The notes below the pieces were generated by a model. It saw only the letters and a list, made by a program, of their open reading frames with translations, ran no database searches and was not told the DNA's origin. A program made the position numbers and the translations under genes. This document shows positions 25,641-34,000 of a stretch of 48,374 nucleotides of DNA, in pieces. Origin of the DNA: Hyphomicrobiaceae bacterium. Lineage in GTDB: Bacteria; Pseudomonadota; Alphaproteobacteria; Rhizobiales; Aestuariivirgaceae. The stretch is taken from NCBI GenBank assembly GCA_900298995.1, contig OMIC01000018.1:1-48374 (forward strand), in the 5' to 3' direction. Each line of letters starts with the position of its first letter. Position 1 is the first letter of the stretch.

Positions 25641-26543
25641 TCACGACTTTCGCTTCTGCGTCTTGAAGAACGACCACACTTTTTCCGCGCCGTCGAAGGA
25701 TTGGATCGGCGTGTTGTCGGCGCGGCGGTCCTCGGTTCCTGGCCAGCCATGCCCGCCGACCGAGTCGACGATCGAGATCGTGACGGCACCCCCGGCTTCG
25801 GCGGCGTAGGTCTTGGTGGTGACGGTTCCGTCCGTCACGGTCATGGGTTTCGCAGTGGAGCGGTTTGCCTTGACCCAGAACGACACGGTCTCGGAGAGGG
25901 GCTTGAAGGGCTCTGCCTGTGTCCGGCGGACCATCGGGTTGTTGCTCATGCCGCCCGCGATGGGGACCTCGTTGTCTGCCCCGCCATTGATCATCATGAT
26001 GGGAAGCGGCACGGCCGGCTTCCTGGAGAAGCTGAACATCGCGCCCACCACCGGAGCCACAGCGGCGAGTTTTTCAGGCCGCTTCACCGCATAGACGAAT
26101 GTCATCATGCCGCCATTGGACCCACCGGTCATGTAGACGCGCTTGGCGTCTCCGCCATGCTTGCGGATCATCATGTCGATCAGCTTGTCGAAATAGGCGA
26201 TGTCATCGGCATCGCTGACCTGGTTGCGCAACAGGTAGCCGGTGTTCCATGCGTGGAAGCCGTGCAGCCCATAGGCTGTGCCCTCGGCATAGACCACGGT
26301 GAAGCCCTCGCGCCTGGCAATGGCGTCAAAGCCCGTACGGCGCTGCTGATCCTCGGCGCTGCCACTCCCGCCATGCAGTACGATCACCACGGGTCGGGTC
26401 TTTCCCTTGGGCGCCTCGTTCACGACAATCGCCCGCCGTTCGGCATCGCCAACCATGAAGGTCAGTTCCAGCGCCTGGGCGCTGGGTGCCAGGGTCAGCA
26501 GGAGCCCCAGTGTGACAGTCAAAGCGTAAATCAACCGCATCAT
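25641..26543 (-). CDS. Secreted alpha/beta-hydrolase, PHB depolymerase/LpqC family
   Basis: A 300-residue exported esterase. It has a signal peptide (about 1-24), VIVLHGGSGSAED (oxyanion region, about 54-65), the nucleophile in GGSNGG (S142), a long insertion-free core and a C-terminal GGHGWPG His. The family also includes feruloyl and acetyl-xylan type esterases, so true PHB depolymerase activity is not assured; no substrate-binding domain is present. The start has a GGAGGG ribosome binding site before two adjacent ATGs. It is the third gene of a minus-strand group after metC and creA. Confidence 0.85.
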   Translation of the reverse strand: MMRLIYALTVTLGLLLTLAPSAQALELTFMVGDAERRAIVVNEAPKGKTRPVVIVLHGGSGSAEDQQRRTGFDAIARREGFTVVYAEGTAYGLHGFHAWNTGYLLRNQVSDADDIAYFDKLIDMMIRKHGGDAKRVYMTGGSNGGMMTFVYAVKRPEKLAAVAPVVGAMFSFSRKPAVPLPIMMINGGADNEVPIAGGMSNNPMVRRTQAEPFKPLSETVSFWVKANRSTAKPMTVTDGTVTTKTYAAEAGGAVTISIVDSVGGHGWPGTEDRRADNTPIQSFDGAEKVWSFFKTQKRKS

Positions 26544-26641
26544 GGCGAAGCCCTCCGGTTTTTCAAATCTCATTATACAACCGAAAGTGCGGCAAAGATG
26601 TGGTCTTGTCCCCGCGCGCGTCGGCTGCGGGGTCGGGCTGC

Positions 26642-27160
26642 CTATTGGTTCAGAAAATCCCCGCAGTTCGGCGCGGCCTCGCCGCCCCAAGGCATGATCG
26701 GCACCGTCGATGTCGAGTTCTGCGGCGAGCCCTCGATCAGTTTGTCGGAGTAGGAGAGATAGACCAGCACGTTGCGCACCGGGTCGCAGCCGCGCACGAT
26801 CTGCATCTTCTTCCAGAACAGCGAGCGGCGCTGACGGTAGATCTCCTCGCCCTGGTCAAATTTCGAGGTGATCTGGATGGGTCCCACCTGGCGGCAGGCT
26901 ATGGAGGTTTCCGACCGCTCTTCGGCAAAGCCCGCCCAACCCGACCAGCCGCCCACTTCTGGAATGGTGAAATAGCAGGCAACGCCCTTCACTGACGGAT
27001 CGTCGATCACATAGGTAGCAAGAGTTGCGTCAGGAGACAGCATTCTCCAAACGGTTGTCTTCTTGAAGATGAGTTGCGGGTCATCGGACTGTGCCAGCGC
27101 AGGCACGGCGGCAATCAACAGCAGCACCAGGGCGGCAAGTATTCGCAACAGCGTCATCAT
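26642..27160 (-). CDS. creA: CreA family exported protein
   Basis: A 172-residue protein with a signal peptide (1-23) and the CreA domain. The segments VKGVACYFTIPEVGGWSGW, ERSETSIACRQVGPI, FWKKMQIVRGCDPVRNVLVYLSYSDKLIEGSPQNS and the final PW are diagnostic. The role is unknown despite long study in E. coli. Two adjacent ATGs follow a GGAGGA ribosome binding site. It lies 49 bases after metC on the same strand. Confidence 0.92.
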   Translation of the reverse strand: MMTLLRILAALVLLLIAAVPALAQSDDPQLIFKKTTVWRMLSPDATLATYVIDDPSVKGVACYFTIPEVGGWSGWAGFAEERSETSIACRQVGPIQITSKFDQGEEIYRQRRSLFWKKMQIVRGCDPVRNVLVYLSYSDKLIEGSPQNSTSTVPIMPWGGEAAPNCGDFLNQ

Positions 27161-27209
27161 CCGGTCCTCCAAAACCTGAAGTATCGAGATAGGAAGGAAA
27201 TCCGATTTT

Positions 27210-28385
27210 TCAAGAGGCCGCCTGCAGCGCCCGGAACCCGTCCTCCAGATCGGATTTGAGGTCATCCGGGCTTTCGAGGCCGATATGGAAGCGGATGCAA
27301 TGGCCCTGCGCCGTCCATTGTGTCGCGCTGCGGTGTGGCTTGAATGGCACGGCGAGGCTTTCATATCCGCCCCAGCTGTAGCCCATGCCGAACAGCGAGA
27401 GATTGTCGAGAAAGGCCGCCGCCGCCCGATCGGAGCAGGGCTTGAGCACGACCGAGAACAGCCCGGAGGCGCCGGTGAAGTCACGCCTCCACAGGGCGTG
27501 GCCCGGGGCGTTGGACAGCGCGGGATAGAGCACGGTCTCAACCTCGGGTCGCCCGCGCATCCATTCTGCCACGGCCGTCGCGTTCTTCATGTGGCGCTCG
27601 AGGCGTACGTCCAGCGTGTGGATGCCGCGCAGCGTGAGATACATGTCGTCGGGCCCGGCGAACTGGCCCATCTGCTCGTAGGCTCCGCGGAACTGCGGCC
27701 AGGTCTCGCGGTTGCAGGTCACGGTGCCCATCATCGCATCGGAATGGCCAACCAGGTACTTGGTCGCAGCCTGTACCGAGACGTCCGCGCCATGCGCGAA
27801 GGCCTTGAAGAAATGACCAGCACCCCAGGTGTTGTCGATCATAACGATAGCGCCCGCCTTGTGGGCGGCTTCGGCGATGGCGGGAATGTCCTGCACTTCC
27901 ATCGTCTGCGAGCCCGGTGACTCGGTGTAGACGACGCGGGTGTTGGACCGCATCAGCTGGGCGATACCCCGGCCGATCAGTGGATCATAATAGCTTGTTT
28001 CGATCCCGAGACCTTTCAGCAACCCGTCACTGAGCTGGCGGACGGGCTGATAGACTGAGTCCACCATGAGCAGGTGATCCCCGGCCTTGAGGAAAGCCAG
28101 CAGTGCGGTGGATACCGCTGCAAGACCCGAGGGCGCCATCTTCGCATCATGGCCGCCTTCCAGCAGCGCGACCGCCTGCTCGACTGCGCGCGAGGTGGGC
28201 GTGCCGCGCCGCCCATAGACATAGGGCTGGCTGCGGCCGTTGAGGGCCTCGACGCTCGGAAACAGCACCGTCGAGCCGTGGTAGACCGCCGGGTTGACGA
28301 AGCCGTGCTCGGCATAGTCCCGCCCGGCCGCGACCAGCCGGGTTTCGGGCGCGAGGGTGGAAAGATCGGGTTTGGTCCTGGACAT
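27210..28385 (-). CDS. metC: Cystathionine beta-lyase
   Basis: PLP enzyme cleaving cystathionine to homocysteine, pyruvate and ammonia. The 391-residue length and the [13 protein letters not shown] start fit the alphaproteobacterial MetC group. It has the [12 protein letters not shown] substrate loop, the VMIDNTW Asp and the [11 protein letters not shown] Schiff-base lysine. It is divergent from gatB. The ribosome binding site is weak. A second PLP sulfur enzyme, MetY, is at the left of the window, so the cell appears to keep both routes to homocysteine. Confidence 0.93.
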   Translation of the reverse strand: MSRTKPDLSTLAPETRLVAAGRDYAEHGFVNPAVYHGSTVLFPSVEALNGRSQPYVYGRRGTPTSRAVEQAVALLEGGHDAKMAPSGLAAVSTALLAFLKAGDHLLMVDSVYQPVRQLSDGLLKGLGIETSYYDPLIGRGIAQLMRSNTRVVYTESPGSQTMEVQDIPAIAEAAHKAGAIVMIDNTWGAGHFFKAFAHGADVSVQAATKYLVGHSDAMMGTVTCNRETWPQFRGAYEQMGQFAGPDDMYLTLRGIHTLDVRLERHMKNATAVAEWMRGRPEVETVLYPALSNAPGHALWRRDFTGASGLFSVVLKPCSDRAAAAFLDNLSLFGMGYSWGGYESLAVPFKPHRSATQWTAQGHCIRFHIGLESPDDLKSDLEDGFRALQAAS

Positions 28386-28496
28386 AACCGCAGAGCTAGC
28401 ATGCCGCCAGGGCTCCGGGGAAGCCGGCCGGATGCGCCGGGTCTTGAACCGCGCCGCCCGAGTGGCTACCAAGGCCACCATTCACAGGTGGACAAC

Positions 28497-29975
28497 ATGA
28501 TGGAATCCGCGAAGCGCGTGGCCGAGAAGAAGGACTGGATCAAGGGTGCCTCTGGCGATTGGGAGATCGTCATCGGCATGGAGGTCCATGCCCAGGTGCT
28601 GGCCAGGTCCAAGCTGTTCTCGGGCGCGTCGGCGGAATTCGGCGGCGAGCCCAATGATCACGTGTCGCTCGTCGATGCTGCCATGCCGGGCATGCTGCCG
28701 GTCATCAATTCCTTCTGCGTGGAGCAGGCGGTGCGCACCGGACTTGGCCTCAAGGCGCAGATCAACCGCCGCTCGGTGTTCGACCGCAAGAACTACTTCT
28801 ACCCTGACCTTCCGCAGGGCTATCAGATCTCGCAGTACAAGCAGCCGGTTGTGGGCGAGGGGCAGGTGCATGTCGATGTTGAGGGCCGCGCCGTCGAGGT
28901 TGGCATCGAGCGCCTGCATCTCGAGCAGGATGCCGGCAAATCGTTGCACGACCAGCATCCCAACATGAGCTTCGTTGACCTCAACCGCTCTGGTTGCGCG
29001 CTGATGGAGATCGTTTCGAAGCCCGACATGCGCTCCGCCGAGGAGGCCAAGGCCTATGTCACCAAGCTCCGCCAGATCATGCGTTATCTCGGCACCTGCG
29101 ACGGCAACATGGAGCAGGGGTCGCTGCGCGCCGACATCAATGTCTCGGTGCGCAGGCCGGGCGCTGAGTTTGGAACGCGCTGTGAGATCAAGAACGTGAA
29201 CTCGATCCGCTTCATGGGCCAGGCCATTGACTATGAGGCGCGCCGCCAGATCGGCATTCTCGAGGATGGTGGATCGATCGCCCAGGAGACCCGCCTGTTC
29301 GATGCGCGGAAGGGCGAGACGCGGTCCATGCGGTCCAAGGAAGAGGCGCATGACTATCGCTATTTCCCCGATCCGGACCTTCTGCCCCTTGAACTGGAGG
29401 AGAACTGGATCGCGGGCATCAAGGCTGCCCTTCCGGAACTCCCCGATGAGAAGATCGCTCGCTTCATGAAGGACTATGGGCTGACCGCCTATGACGCGCA
29501 GGTGCTTTCCGCCGAGCGCGCCTCTGCCGACTTCTTCGAGCAGGTGGCAAGGGGGCGCGACGGCAAGACCGCTGCCAACTGGGTGATCAACGAGCTGTTC
29601 GGCCGCCTGAACAAGGAGGGCAAGGGTGTCGACACCACGCCTGTCTCCGCCGCCCAGCTCGGTGAAATCGTTGATCTGATTGCCGGCGGCACCATTTCCG
29701 GCAAGATTGCCAAGGACCTGTTCGAGATCGTCTGGACCGAAGGGGGCTCGCCCGCCGCCATCGTCGAGGCCCGCGGCCTGAAGCAGGTGACCGACACCGG
29801 GGCCATCGAGAAGGCAGTCATGGAGATCATCGCCGCCAACCCGGACAAGGTGGAACAGGTCAAGGTCAAGCCCACCATGCTGGGCTGGTTCGTCGGCCAG
29901 GTGATGAAATCGACGGGTGGCAAGGCCAATCCACAGGCCGTGAGCGACCTGCTCAAGGTCAAGCTGGGATTCTAG
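28497..29975 (+). CDS. gatB: Aspartyl/glutamyl-tRNA amidotransferase subunit B
   Basis: Subunit of GatCAB, which amidates Glu-tRNA(Gln) or Asp-tRNA(Asn). The 492-residue protein has [13 protein letters not shown], the MPGMLP segment, [47 protein letters not shown], the KNVNS motif, and the tail domain with a [16 protein letters not shown] end. The frame is open far upstream, but the ATG following AGGTGG gives the family-typical start; two ATGs are adjacent. gatC and gatA are not next to it. Confidence 0.97.
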   Translation: MMESAKRVAEKKDWIKGASGDWEIVIGMEVHAQVLARSKLFSGASAEFGGEPNDHVSLVDAAMPGMLPVINSFCVEQAVRTGLGLKAQINRRSVFDRKNYFYPDLPQGYQISQYKQPVVGEGQVHVDVEGRAVEVGIERLHLEQDAGKSLHDQHPNMSFVDLNRSGCALMEIVSKPDMRSAEEAKAYVTKLRQIMRYLGTCDGNMEQGSLRADINVSVRRPGAEFGTRCEIKNVNSIRFMGQAIDYEARRQIGILEDGGSIAQETRLFDARKGETRSMRSKEEAHDYRYFPDPDLLPLELEENWIAGIKAALPELPDEKIARFMKDYGLTAYDAQVLSAERASADFFEQVARGRDGKTAANWVINELFGRLNKEGKGVDTTPVSAAQLGEIVDLIAGGTISGKIAKDLFEIVWTEGGSPAAIVEARGLKQVTDTGAIEKAVMEIIAANPDKVEQVKVKPTMLGWFVGQVMKSTGGKANPQAVSDLLKVKLGF

Positions 29976-30034
29976 AAAATCCATTCATAACAGAGGGTTG
30001 TGAAAACCTTCTCAGAGCGGCGGGGCCCGCGCCG

Positions 30035-30120
30035 GGCAAACTGCCTGTCATGCTGGCAAATTGCCTGTCCCGTCAGAGTCTTGGATTCAGTTGTCCTGCC
30101 TGCCATTTCTCCGCTATAGT
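30035..30120 (+). promoter_or_regulatory. Repeated operator-like sites and promoter before the GST gene
   Basis: GGCAAACTGCCTGTC (30035) and GGCAAATTGCCTGTC (30055) are repeated exactly 20 bases apart; each core is a small inverted repeat, GGCA-N3-TGCC. A promoter-like pair TTGTCC (30091) and TATAGT (30115) follows with 18 bases between. The helical-turn spacing suggests a cooperative regulator. Confidence 0.45.
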
Positions 30121-30165
30121 CCGTACCCTGATTTATAAAATCGTGAGGGTGGGAGGGTTTAGACC

Positions 30166-30930
30166 ATGGCGAAGACAGCCAGCAAGGCTGCGAAGAAGCC
30201 CGTTGCAAAAAAGGCGGCAAAGCCATCCCCCAAGGCCCAGAGCAAGTCACGGGCGCCGGCCAGGTCCACCGGGTCTGCATCCGGCGGAACGTCGGGCAAC
30301 AAGGCGCGCTTCACGCTTTACGGCATGCTGGGATCGGGTCCCACCTACACGGTGGGCCTGATGCTCTCGCTCGCCCGCCATCCCTTCTCCTACATCCATG
30401 TCAATCTGCGGGAAGGTCAGCACAAGCAGCCGGACTATCTGGTGAAAAACCGGTACGGACAGGTACCGGCGTTGCGCGACGGCCAGACCTATTACGTTCA
30501 GTCCTCTGCGATCCTGCAGCACCTTGCCGATGCGCTGGGCAAGTTTGACGGCAAGACGGATCTCGAGAGATCCCGTATCCGCGAATGGCTGTTCTGGCAG
30601 TGGGACAAGCTCGCCGTTCCGGTGTTCCGCCTTCGCGCCCGCGCACGCGGACTGCGCCAGTTCGGCGATGAGGTGCGGATCATGTACGACACCGAAGCCA
30701 AGGCGGCGCTGGCGGCCCTCGAGCATGAGTTGGGCCGCGCGGAATGGATTGCCGCAAAGCGCCCGACGGTTGCTGACATAGGCATCTATGGTGTGCTGCG
30801 CTATGCCGCCGAAGCCAACATCGATCTCACGCCCTATCCCAATGTGACGGCGTGGAAGAAGCGCTTTGAGGCGCTGCCGGGCTTTGGTACACCCGAGCAG
30901 GTTCTCCCCATGGAGAGCCGCCTCCTCTGA
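30166..30930 (+). CDS. Glutathione S-transferase fused to histone-H1-like tail
   Basis: A 254-residue protein. Residues 1-46 are a Lys/Ala/Pro/Ser-rich basic tail (AKKPVAKKAAKPSPKAQSK) resembling the eukaryotic-type histone H1 C-terminus and bacterial AlgP/H1-like proteins. From about 47 on it is an ordinary GST: thioredoxin-like N-domain (FTLYGMLGSGPTYTVGLML, QVPALRDG, VQSSAILQHLADALG) and an all-helical C-domain with ADIGIYGVLRYAAEANIDL. The active-site residue region is S/T-type rather than Cys. The tail could bind nucleic acid or polyphosphate. The EEP gene starts 17 bases downstream. Confidence 0.88.
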   Translation: MAKTASKAAKKPVAKKAAKPSPKAQSKSRAPARSTGSASGGTSGNKARFTLYGMLGSGPTYTVGLMLSLARHPFSYIHVNLREGQHKQPDYLVKNRYGQVPALRDGQTYYVQSSAILQHLADALGKFDGKTDLERSRIREWLFWQWDKLAVPVFRLRARARGLRQFGDEVRIMYDTEAKAALAALEHELGRAEWIAAKRPTVADIGIYGVLRYAAEANIDLTPYPNVTAWKKRFEALPGFGTPEQVLPMESRLL

Positions 30931-30947
30931 ACTGATCCGGGGTTCAC

Positions 30948-31955
30948 GTGCCGCGCCCGGCCGACAGCGACGACATCGCATACCCGCAGTCCGACGACAG
31001 CCGTGTCCGCAGGCGGCGGCGCCCTTCCGGCGTGACCGGTTGCATGGCCGGTCTCGTTCTTGGCCTTGCCGGTCTCGCCGCAACGCGACTGGGACAGCTC
31101 TGGATCGCGTTTGACGTGTTCTCCAATTTTACCCTGCAGTTTGCGGTGGTTGCGGTTGCCTTCTTCATCGGCCTGCTGATGCCGCGCGGGCGGCTCATGA
31201 CCGCAAGCGTGTTGCTGGTGGCGGGGCTGACGGCTCTCGGTGTCTGGCCGCATCTCGCCAGCCAGTCGGCCACGGCCTCGGTTGCGGCGCCCGGCCCGGG
31301 TGAACGGGCCCTGCAGGTCGCGAGCTTCAACACGCTGTGGGTCAATGATGATGCCGAAGCCGTGCGGGCGGAGGTCGCGCGCATTGATGCGGATGTCATC
31401 GTGCTCATCGAGATGGGACCGTCCAAACGGAGCATCCCCGGCGCACTGCGCGAGCGCTACCCCCATCAGGCCGATTGCTATGAACTCGCCTATTGCAACT
31501 TCGTGGTGCTGTCCAAGCTCCCGATCGTGGAGAGCGAGGCGATGGGACAATGGGAGGGCCCCCCGTTCATCCGGGTGAAGCTTGGCGAGGAGGCGGGCGG
31601 GCTCACGGTGTTTGGTGTCCACACCACAAGGTTTCCGCATTCCCAGGCCCAGTTCCGGCAGGTTGCGGCGATTGCAGCGCGGATCGAGGCAACGCCGGGG
31701 CGCAAGCTGGTGATGGGCGATTTCAATGCAACGCCGTTTTCGCGTCTTCTCTCGGGGCTCGAGAGCCGGGCCACGCTGACAAGGCTGACGCATCTTCCGA
31801 GCTGGCCTTCTTATCTCGGACTTCCACAGCTTGCGATTGATCACATCTTCGTATCACCGGGCATACGTGCGCTCGGTCAGTCGCGCATTGGCGAGCCATC
31901 AGGCTCGGACCACTATCCTGTCATGATGCCGATTGCAGTGCCGCTCACGCCCTAG
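30948..31955 (+). CDS. Membrane-anchored endonuclease/exonuclease/phosphatase family protein
   Basis: A 335-residue protein. The N-terminus (about 25-115) has three transmembrane helices and the C-terminal part is an EEP domain facing the periplasm. Catalytic motifs are visible: SFNTLW (Asn), VLIEMGP (Glu), HTTR (His), GDFNATPFS (Asp/Asn) and SDHYPV (His), so it should be active on a phosphodiester or phosphate substrate. It is the VanJ/YafD-like type. The start is GTG, with a 17-base gap from the GST gene, so they are probably one transcript ending at the hairpin downstream. Confidence 0.9.
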   Translation: MPRPADSDDIAYPQSDDSRVRRRRRPSGVTGCMAGLVLGLAGLAATRLGQLWIAFDVFSNFTLQFAVVAVAFFIGLLMPRGRLMTASVLLVAGLTALGVWPHLASQSATASVAAPGPGERALQVASFNTLWVNDDAEAVRAEVARIDADVIVLIEMGPSKRSIPGALRERYPHQADCYELAYCNFVVLSKLPIVESEAMGQWEGPPFIRVKLGEEAGGLTVFGVHTTRFPHSQAQFRQVAAIAARIEATPGRKLVMGDFNATPFSRLLSGLESRATLTRLTHLPSWPSYLGLPQLAIDHIFVSPGIRALGQSRIGEPSGSDHYPVMMPIAVPLTP

Positions 31956-31965
31956 GCCAAAAAGC

Positions 31966-31990
31966 AAAGGGCCGGATACTCCGGCCCTTT
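31966..31990. terminator. Bidirectional terminator
   Basis: AAAGGGCCGGA and TCCGGCCCTTT form a perfect 11-bp stem around TAC. A-runs on the left and T-runs on the right let it work for both the EEP gene and the convergent small exported protein gene. Confidence 0.9.
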
Positions 31991-32016
31991 ACTGATCAGA
32001 ACCTTGGGGCTCTGGC

Positions 32017-32298
32017 TCAGTAGTCGAGCTGATTGTTGTTGAGGTCGCCCGGCTCCTGATCGTTGATCAGATTGAAGATGCGACTGTCGAACTGCTTCTG
32101 GCTGAGCTGCCGGTTGTACACTTCCGACTGATAGATATCTGCCTGGGCGTTGAACTCGTCCTTGGCGCTGTTGAGCGGGGGAAGTCCATCATTGCCGATG
32201 CCGTAATCCTGGCCAAGCGGAATGAAGTTCTGGTCGGCCAGGGCCGCTGCCGGGGACAGGGCGACGAGAGCGAGGGTGGCAAGAATCCTGATACGCAT
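32017..32298 (-). CDS. Small exported protein, 93 aa
   Basis: A 93-residue protein with a signal peptide (MRIRILATLALVALSPAAALA) and a short polar mature part rich in Asn, Gln and Asp. The C-terminus ends in the acidic, Asn-rich LNNNQLDY. No Cys. I do not recognise a family. The ATG used follows a GGAG site and starts the signal peptide; a start four codons earlier exists. It ends at the shared terminator. Confidence 0.7.
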   Translation of the reverse strand: MRIRILATLALVALSPAAALADQNFIPLGQDYGIGNDGLPPLNSAKDEFNAQADIYQSEVYNRQLSQKQFDSRIFNLINDQEPGDLNNNQLDY

Positions 32299-32369
32299 GA
32301 TTTGCTCCATTTGCCGACCTTATAAGGCATTTTTCCCGGAAAGGCATCAAGAATTCGAGCGTCCGGCGA

Positions 32370-33401
32370 TCAGTCGTTGAACTGGACCTCGTCGACCAGC
32401 TTCGACGCCGCCGGCTCCAGTCGGGCGATTTCCGCAACATTGAGGGTGTCGGGGGTGAAGCTTCCCCAGGCGCGGACGATCTCGCTGGCGGGTACGGCCG
32501 GATTGACCGGATACTCGAAATTGGCATTGGCGTAGAGCTGCTGGGCTTCATCGCTGGCCAGGAACTCCATCAGCTTCAGGGCATTGTCGCGGTTGGGCGC
32601 ATTGGCCGTCATCAGCATGCCGGAGATGTTGACGTGAGTGCCGAAGGCGGGAGAGGCCGGAAACACGATCTTCACCGCCTTGGCCCATTCCTTCTGCTCG
32701 GGCTCCTTCTCCTCGGTCAGCATCTTGCCCATGTAATAGGTGTTTGCGATTGCGAGGTCGCATTCGCCGGCATAGACGCTCTTGGCCTGGCTGCGGTCAT
32801 TGCCCGACGGCTTCCCCGCGAGATTGGCCTTCAGGCCCTCGAGCCACTGGCGGGTCGATTCCTCGCCCGTATGCGCTATCATCGCCGCGATCAGACCCAG
32901 ATTGTAGGGGTGGTTGCCCGGACGCATGCAGATCTTGCCGCGCCACTTCGGATCGGCCAGCTCCTCATAGGTGATGCTGGCGATGGGCGCACGCTCGCGC
33001 GAGGCATAGACGACGCGGGCGCGCATGGTGAGGCCGAACCAGAGGTTCCCCGGATCGCGGAGATTGGCCGGCACCTTCTCGCTTATGGCGGGCGAGTCCA
33101 CCGGCTGGGCGAGGCCGCGCTGCGCGGCCTCGACGAGGCGGCCGACATCGGCGCTGAGCAGCACGTCGGCCGGGCTGTTGCGCCCCTCCTGCGCCAGCCG
33201 CTCCACAAGGCCATTGTCGGCGAAGACGGCCCGCACCTTGATCCCGGTCTTCGCGGTGAAGGCCTCGAGAAGCGGATTGATGAGCGCCGGTTGGCGGTAG
33301 GAATAGACATTGACCTCGCCATCCGCCTGCGCCGGTGCTGCGATGAGGCCTGACAGTGCCAGTCCAAGGCTGGCGATGATGAAACGGCGGGTCGTGACCA
33401 T
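32370..33401 (-). CDS. Fe(3+) ABC transporter substrate-binding protein (FbpA/FutA-like)
   Basis: A 343-residue periplasmic ferric-ion binding protein. It has an N-terminal signal with a Tat-like TTRRF (1-27), the VNVYSYRQPALINPLLEAF start of the FutA/FbpA family, and the adjacent tyrosines Y222-Y223 (ANTYYMGKML), which ligate iron. The mature fold has two lobes. Permease and ATPase genes are not adjacent, so it must use transporter parts encoded elsewhere. The upstream region has a promoter and an Irr-type ICE-like box, consistent with iron control. Confidence 0.93.
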   Translation of the reverse strand: MVTTRRFIIASLGLALSGLIAAPAQADGEVNVYSYRQPALINPLLEAFTAKTGIKVRAVFADNGLVERLAQEGRNSPADVLLSADVGRLVEAAQRGLAQPVDSPAISEKVPANLRDPGNLWFGLTMRARVVYASRERAPIASITYEELADPKWRGKICMRPGNHPYNLGLIAAMIAHTGEESTRQWLEGLKANLAGKPSGNDRSQAKSVYAGECDLAIANTYYMGKMLTEEKEPEQKEWAKAVKIVFPASPAFGTHVNISGMLMTANAPNRDNALKLMEFLASDEAQQLYANANFEYPVNPAVPASEIVRAWGSFTPDTLNVAEIARLEPAASKLVDEVQFND

Positions 33402-33434
33402 GGCGATGCTCCGGCAGATGGATCCTGGAGCCTT

Positions 33435-33463
33435 CCTATGTTCACGAAGGCCACGGCTGTCAA
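33435..33463 (-). promoter_or_regulatory. Putative promoter of the iron-binding protein gene
   Basis: On the minus strand TTGACA and CATAGG are 17 bases apart. Just upstream is a perfect inverted repeat, CCGAGT-N5-ACTCGG (33470-33486), which on this strand is followed by a T-run. It may be an operator or a small terminator. Confidence 0.5.
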
Positions 33464-33487
33464 GAAAAACCGAGTAAAACACTCGGA

Positions 33488-33504
33488 ATTAGAATGGCTC
33501 TAAA
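33488..33504 (-). promoter_or_regulatory. ICE-like (Irr) iron control box
   Basis: Read on the minus strand the site is TTTAGAGCCATTCTAAT, matching 12 of the 14 fixed positions of the ICE consensus as I recall it (TTTAGAA-N3-TTCTAAA). It is about 25 bases upstream of the -35 box of an iron-uptake gene, the expected place for Irr control. Confidence 0.55.
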
Positions 33505-33566
33505 CTGGCCCCTTGGCGCGCCATGCGCTATCCTGACCTAAACCACACCCAGAGGAGTAGCCGGTC

Positions 33567-33773
33567 ATGGCATTCGAGCAGCTCAAGGCGCAGATCGGCA
33601 TGTTGCTGGGCGAGATGACGCGCCCGCCGGAAGACCTTCACGAGCTCTACGAGCAGATCCACCAGGAACTGAACCAGCTGCGCGCCACCGGCATGGCGCT
33701 TCCGGCCGACCTTGTTGAACTGGAGCAGCGTCTGCTGAAGGAATTCCCCGTGCCGCCCAAACGGCGCGGCTGA
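33567..33773 (+). CDS. Small conserved helical protein, 68 aa
   Basis: A 68-residue soluble protein that is almost wholly helical (FEQLKAQIGMLLGEM, DLHELYEQIHQELNQLRA, LVELEQRLLKEF). An AGAGGAG-type ribosome binding site is well placed. It resembles short conserved Hyphomicrobiales proteins of unknown role. It is followed by a CGCGGC-AAAA-GCCGCG hairpin without a T-run (33815-33830), then tRNA-Ser. Confidence 0.6.
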   Translation: MAFEQLKAQIGMLLGEMTRPPEDLHELYEQIHQELNQLRATGMALPADLVELEQRLLKEFPVPPKRRG

Positions 33774-33836
33774 CCGCCGGACGCGCCACGGCAGACTTGC
33801 ATCGCCGGGTAAATCGCGGCAAAAGCCGCGGAAGCA

Positions 33837-33929
33837 GGAGACGTGGCCGAGTGGCTGAAGGCAACGGTTTGCTAAATCGTCATACGCTGTCAAGGCGTAT
33901 CGAGGGTTCGAATCCCTCCGTCTCCGCCA
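33837..33929 (+). tRNA. tRNA-Ser (GCT)
   Basis: A 93-base class II cloverleaf with a long variable arm (ATACGC...GCGTAT) and encoded CCA. The acceptor stem GGAGACG/CGTCTCC is intact and the anticodon loop reads TTGCTAA with anticodon GCT. Confidence 0.96.
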
Positions 33930-34000
33930 CCAAGAGACCTTTCTCCACCTGAACACGTCCTGCCGCGATGCAAGGCAGTGCCGCTGGGGTCATTGCGTCC

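Noticed and set aside
33470-33486. CCGAGT-N5-ACTCGG hairpin with T-run as a terminator
   Set aside because: No minus-strand gene lies directly upstream whose transcript it would end, and it abuts the -35 box. It is kept only as a possible operator.
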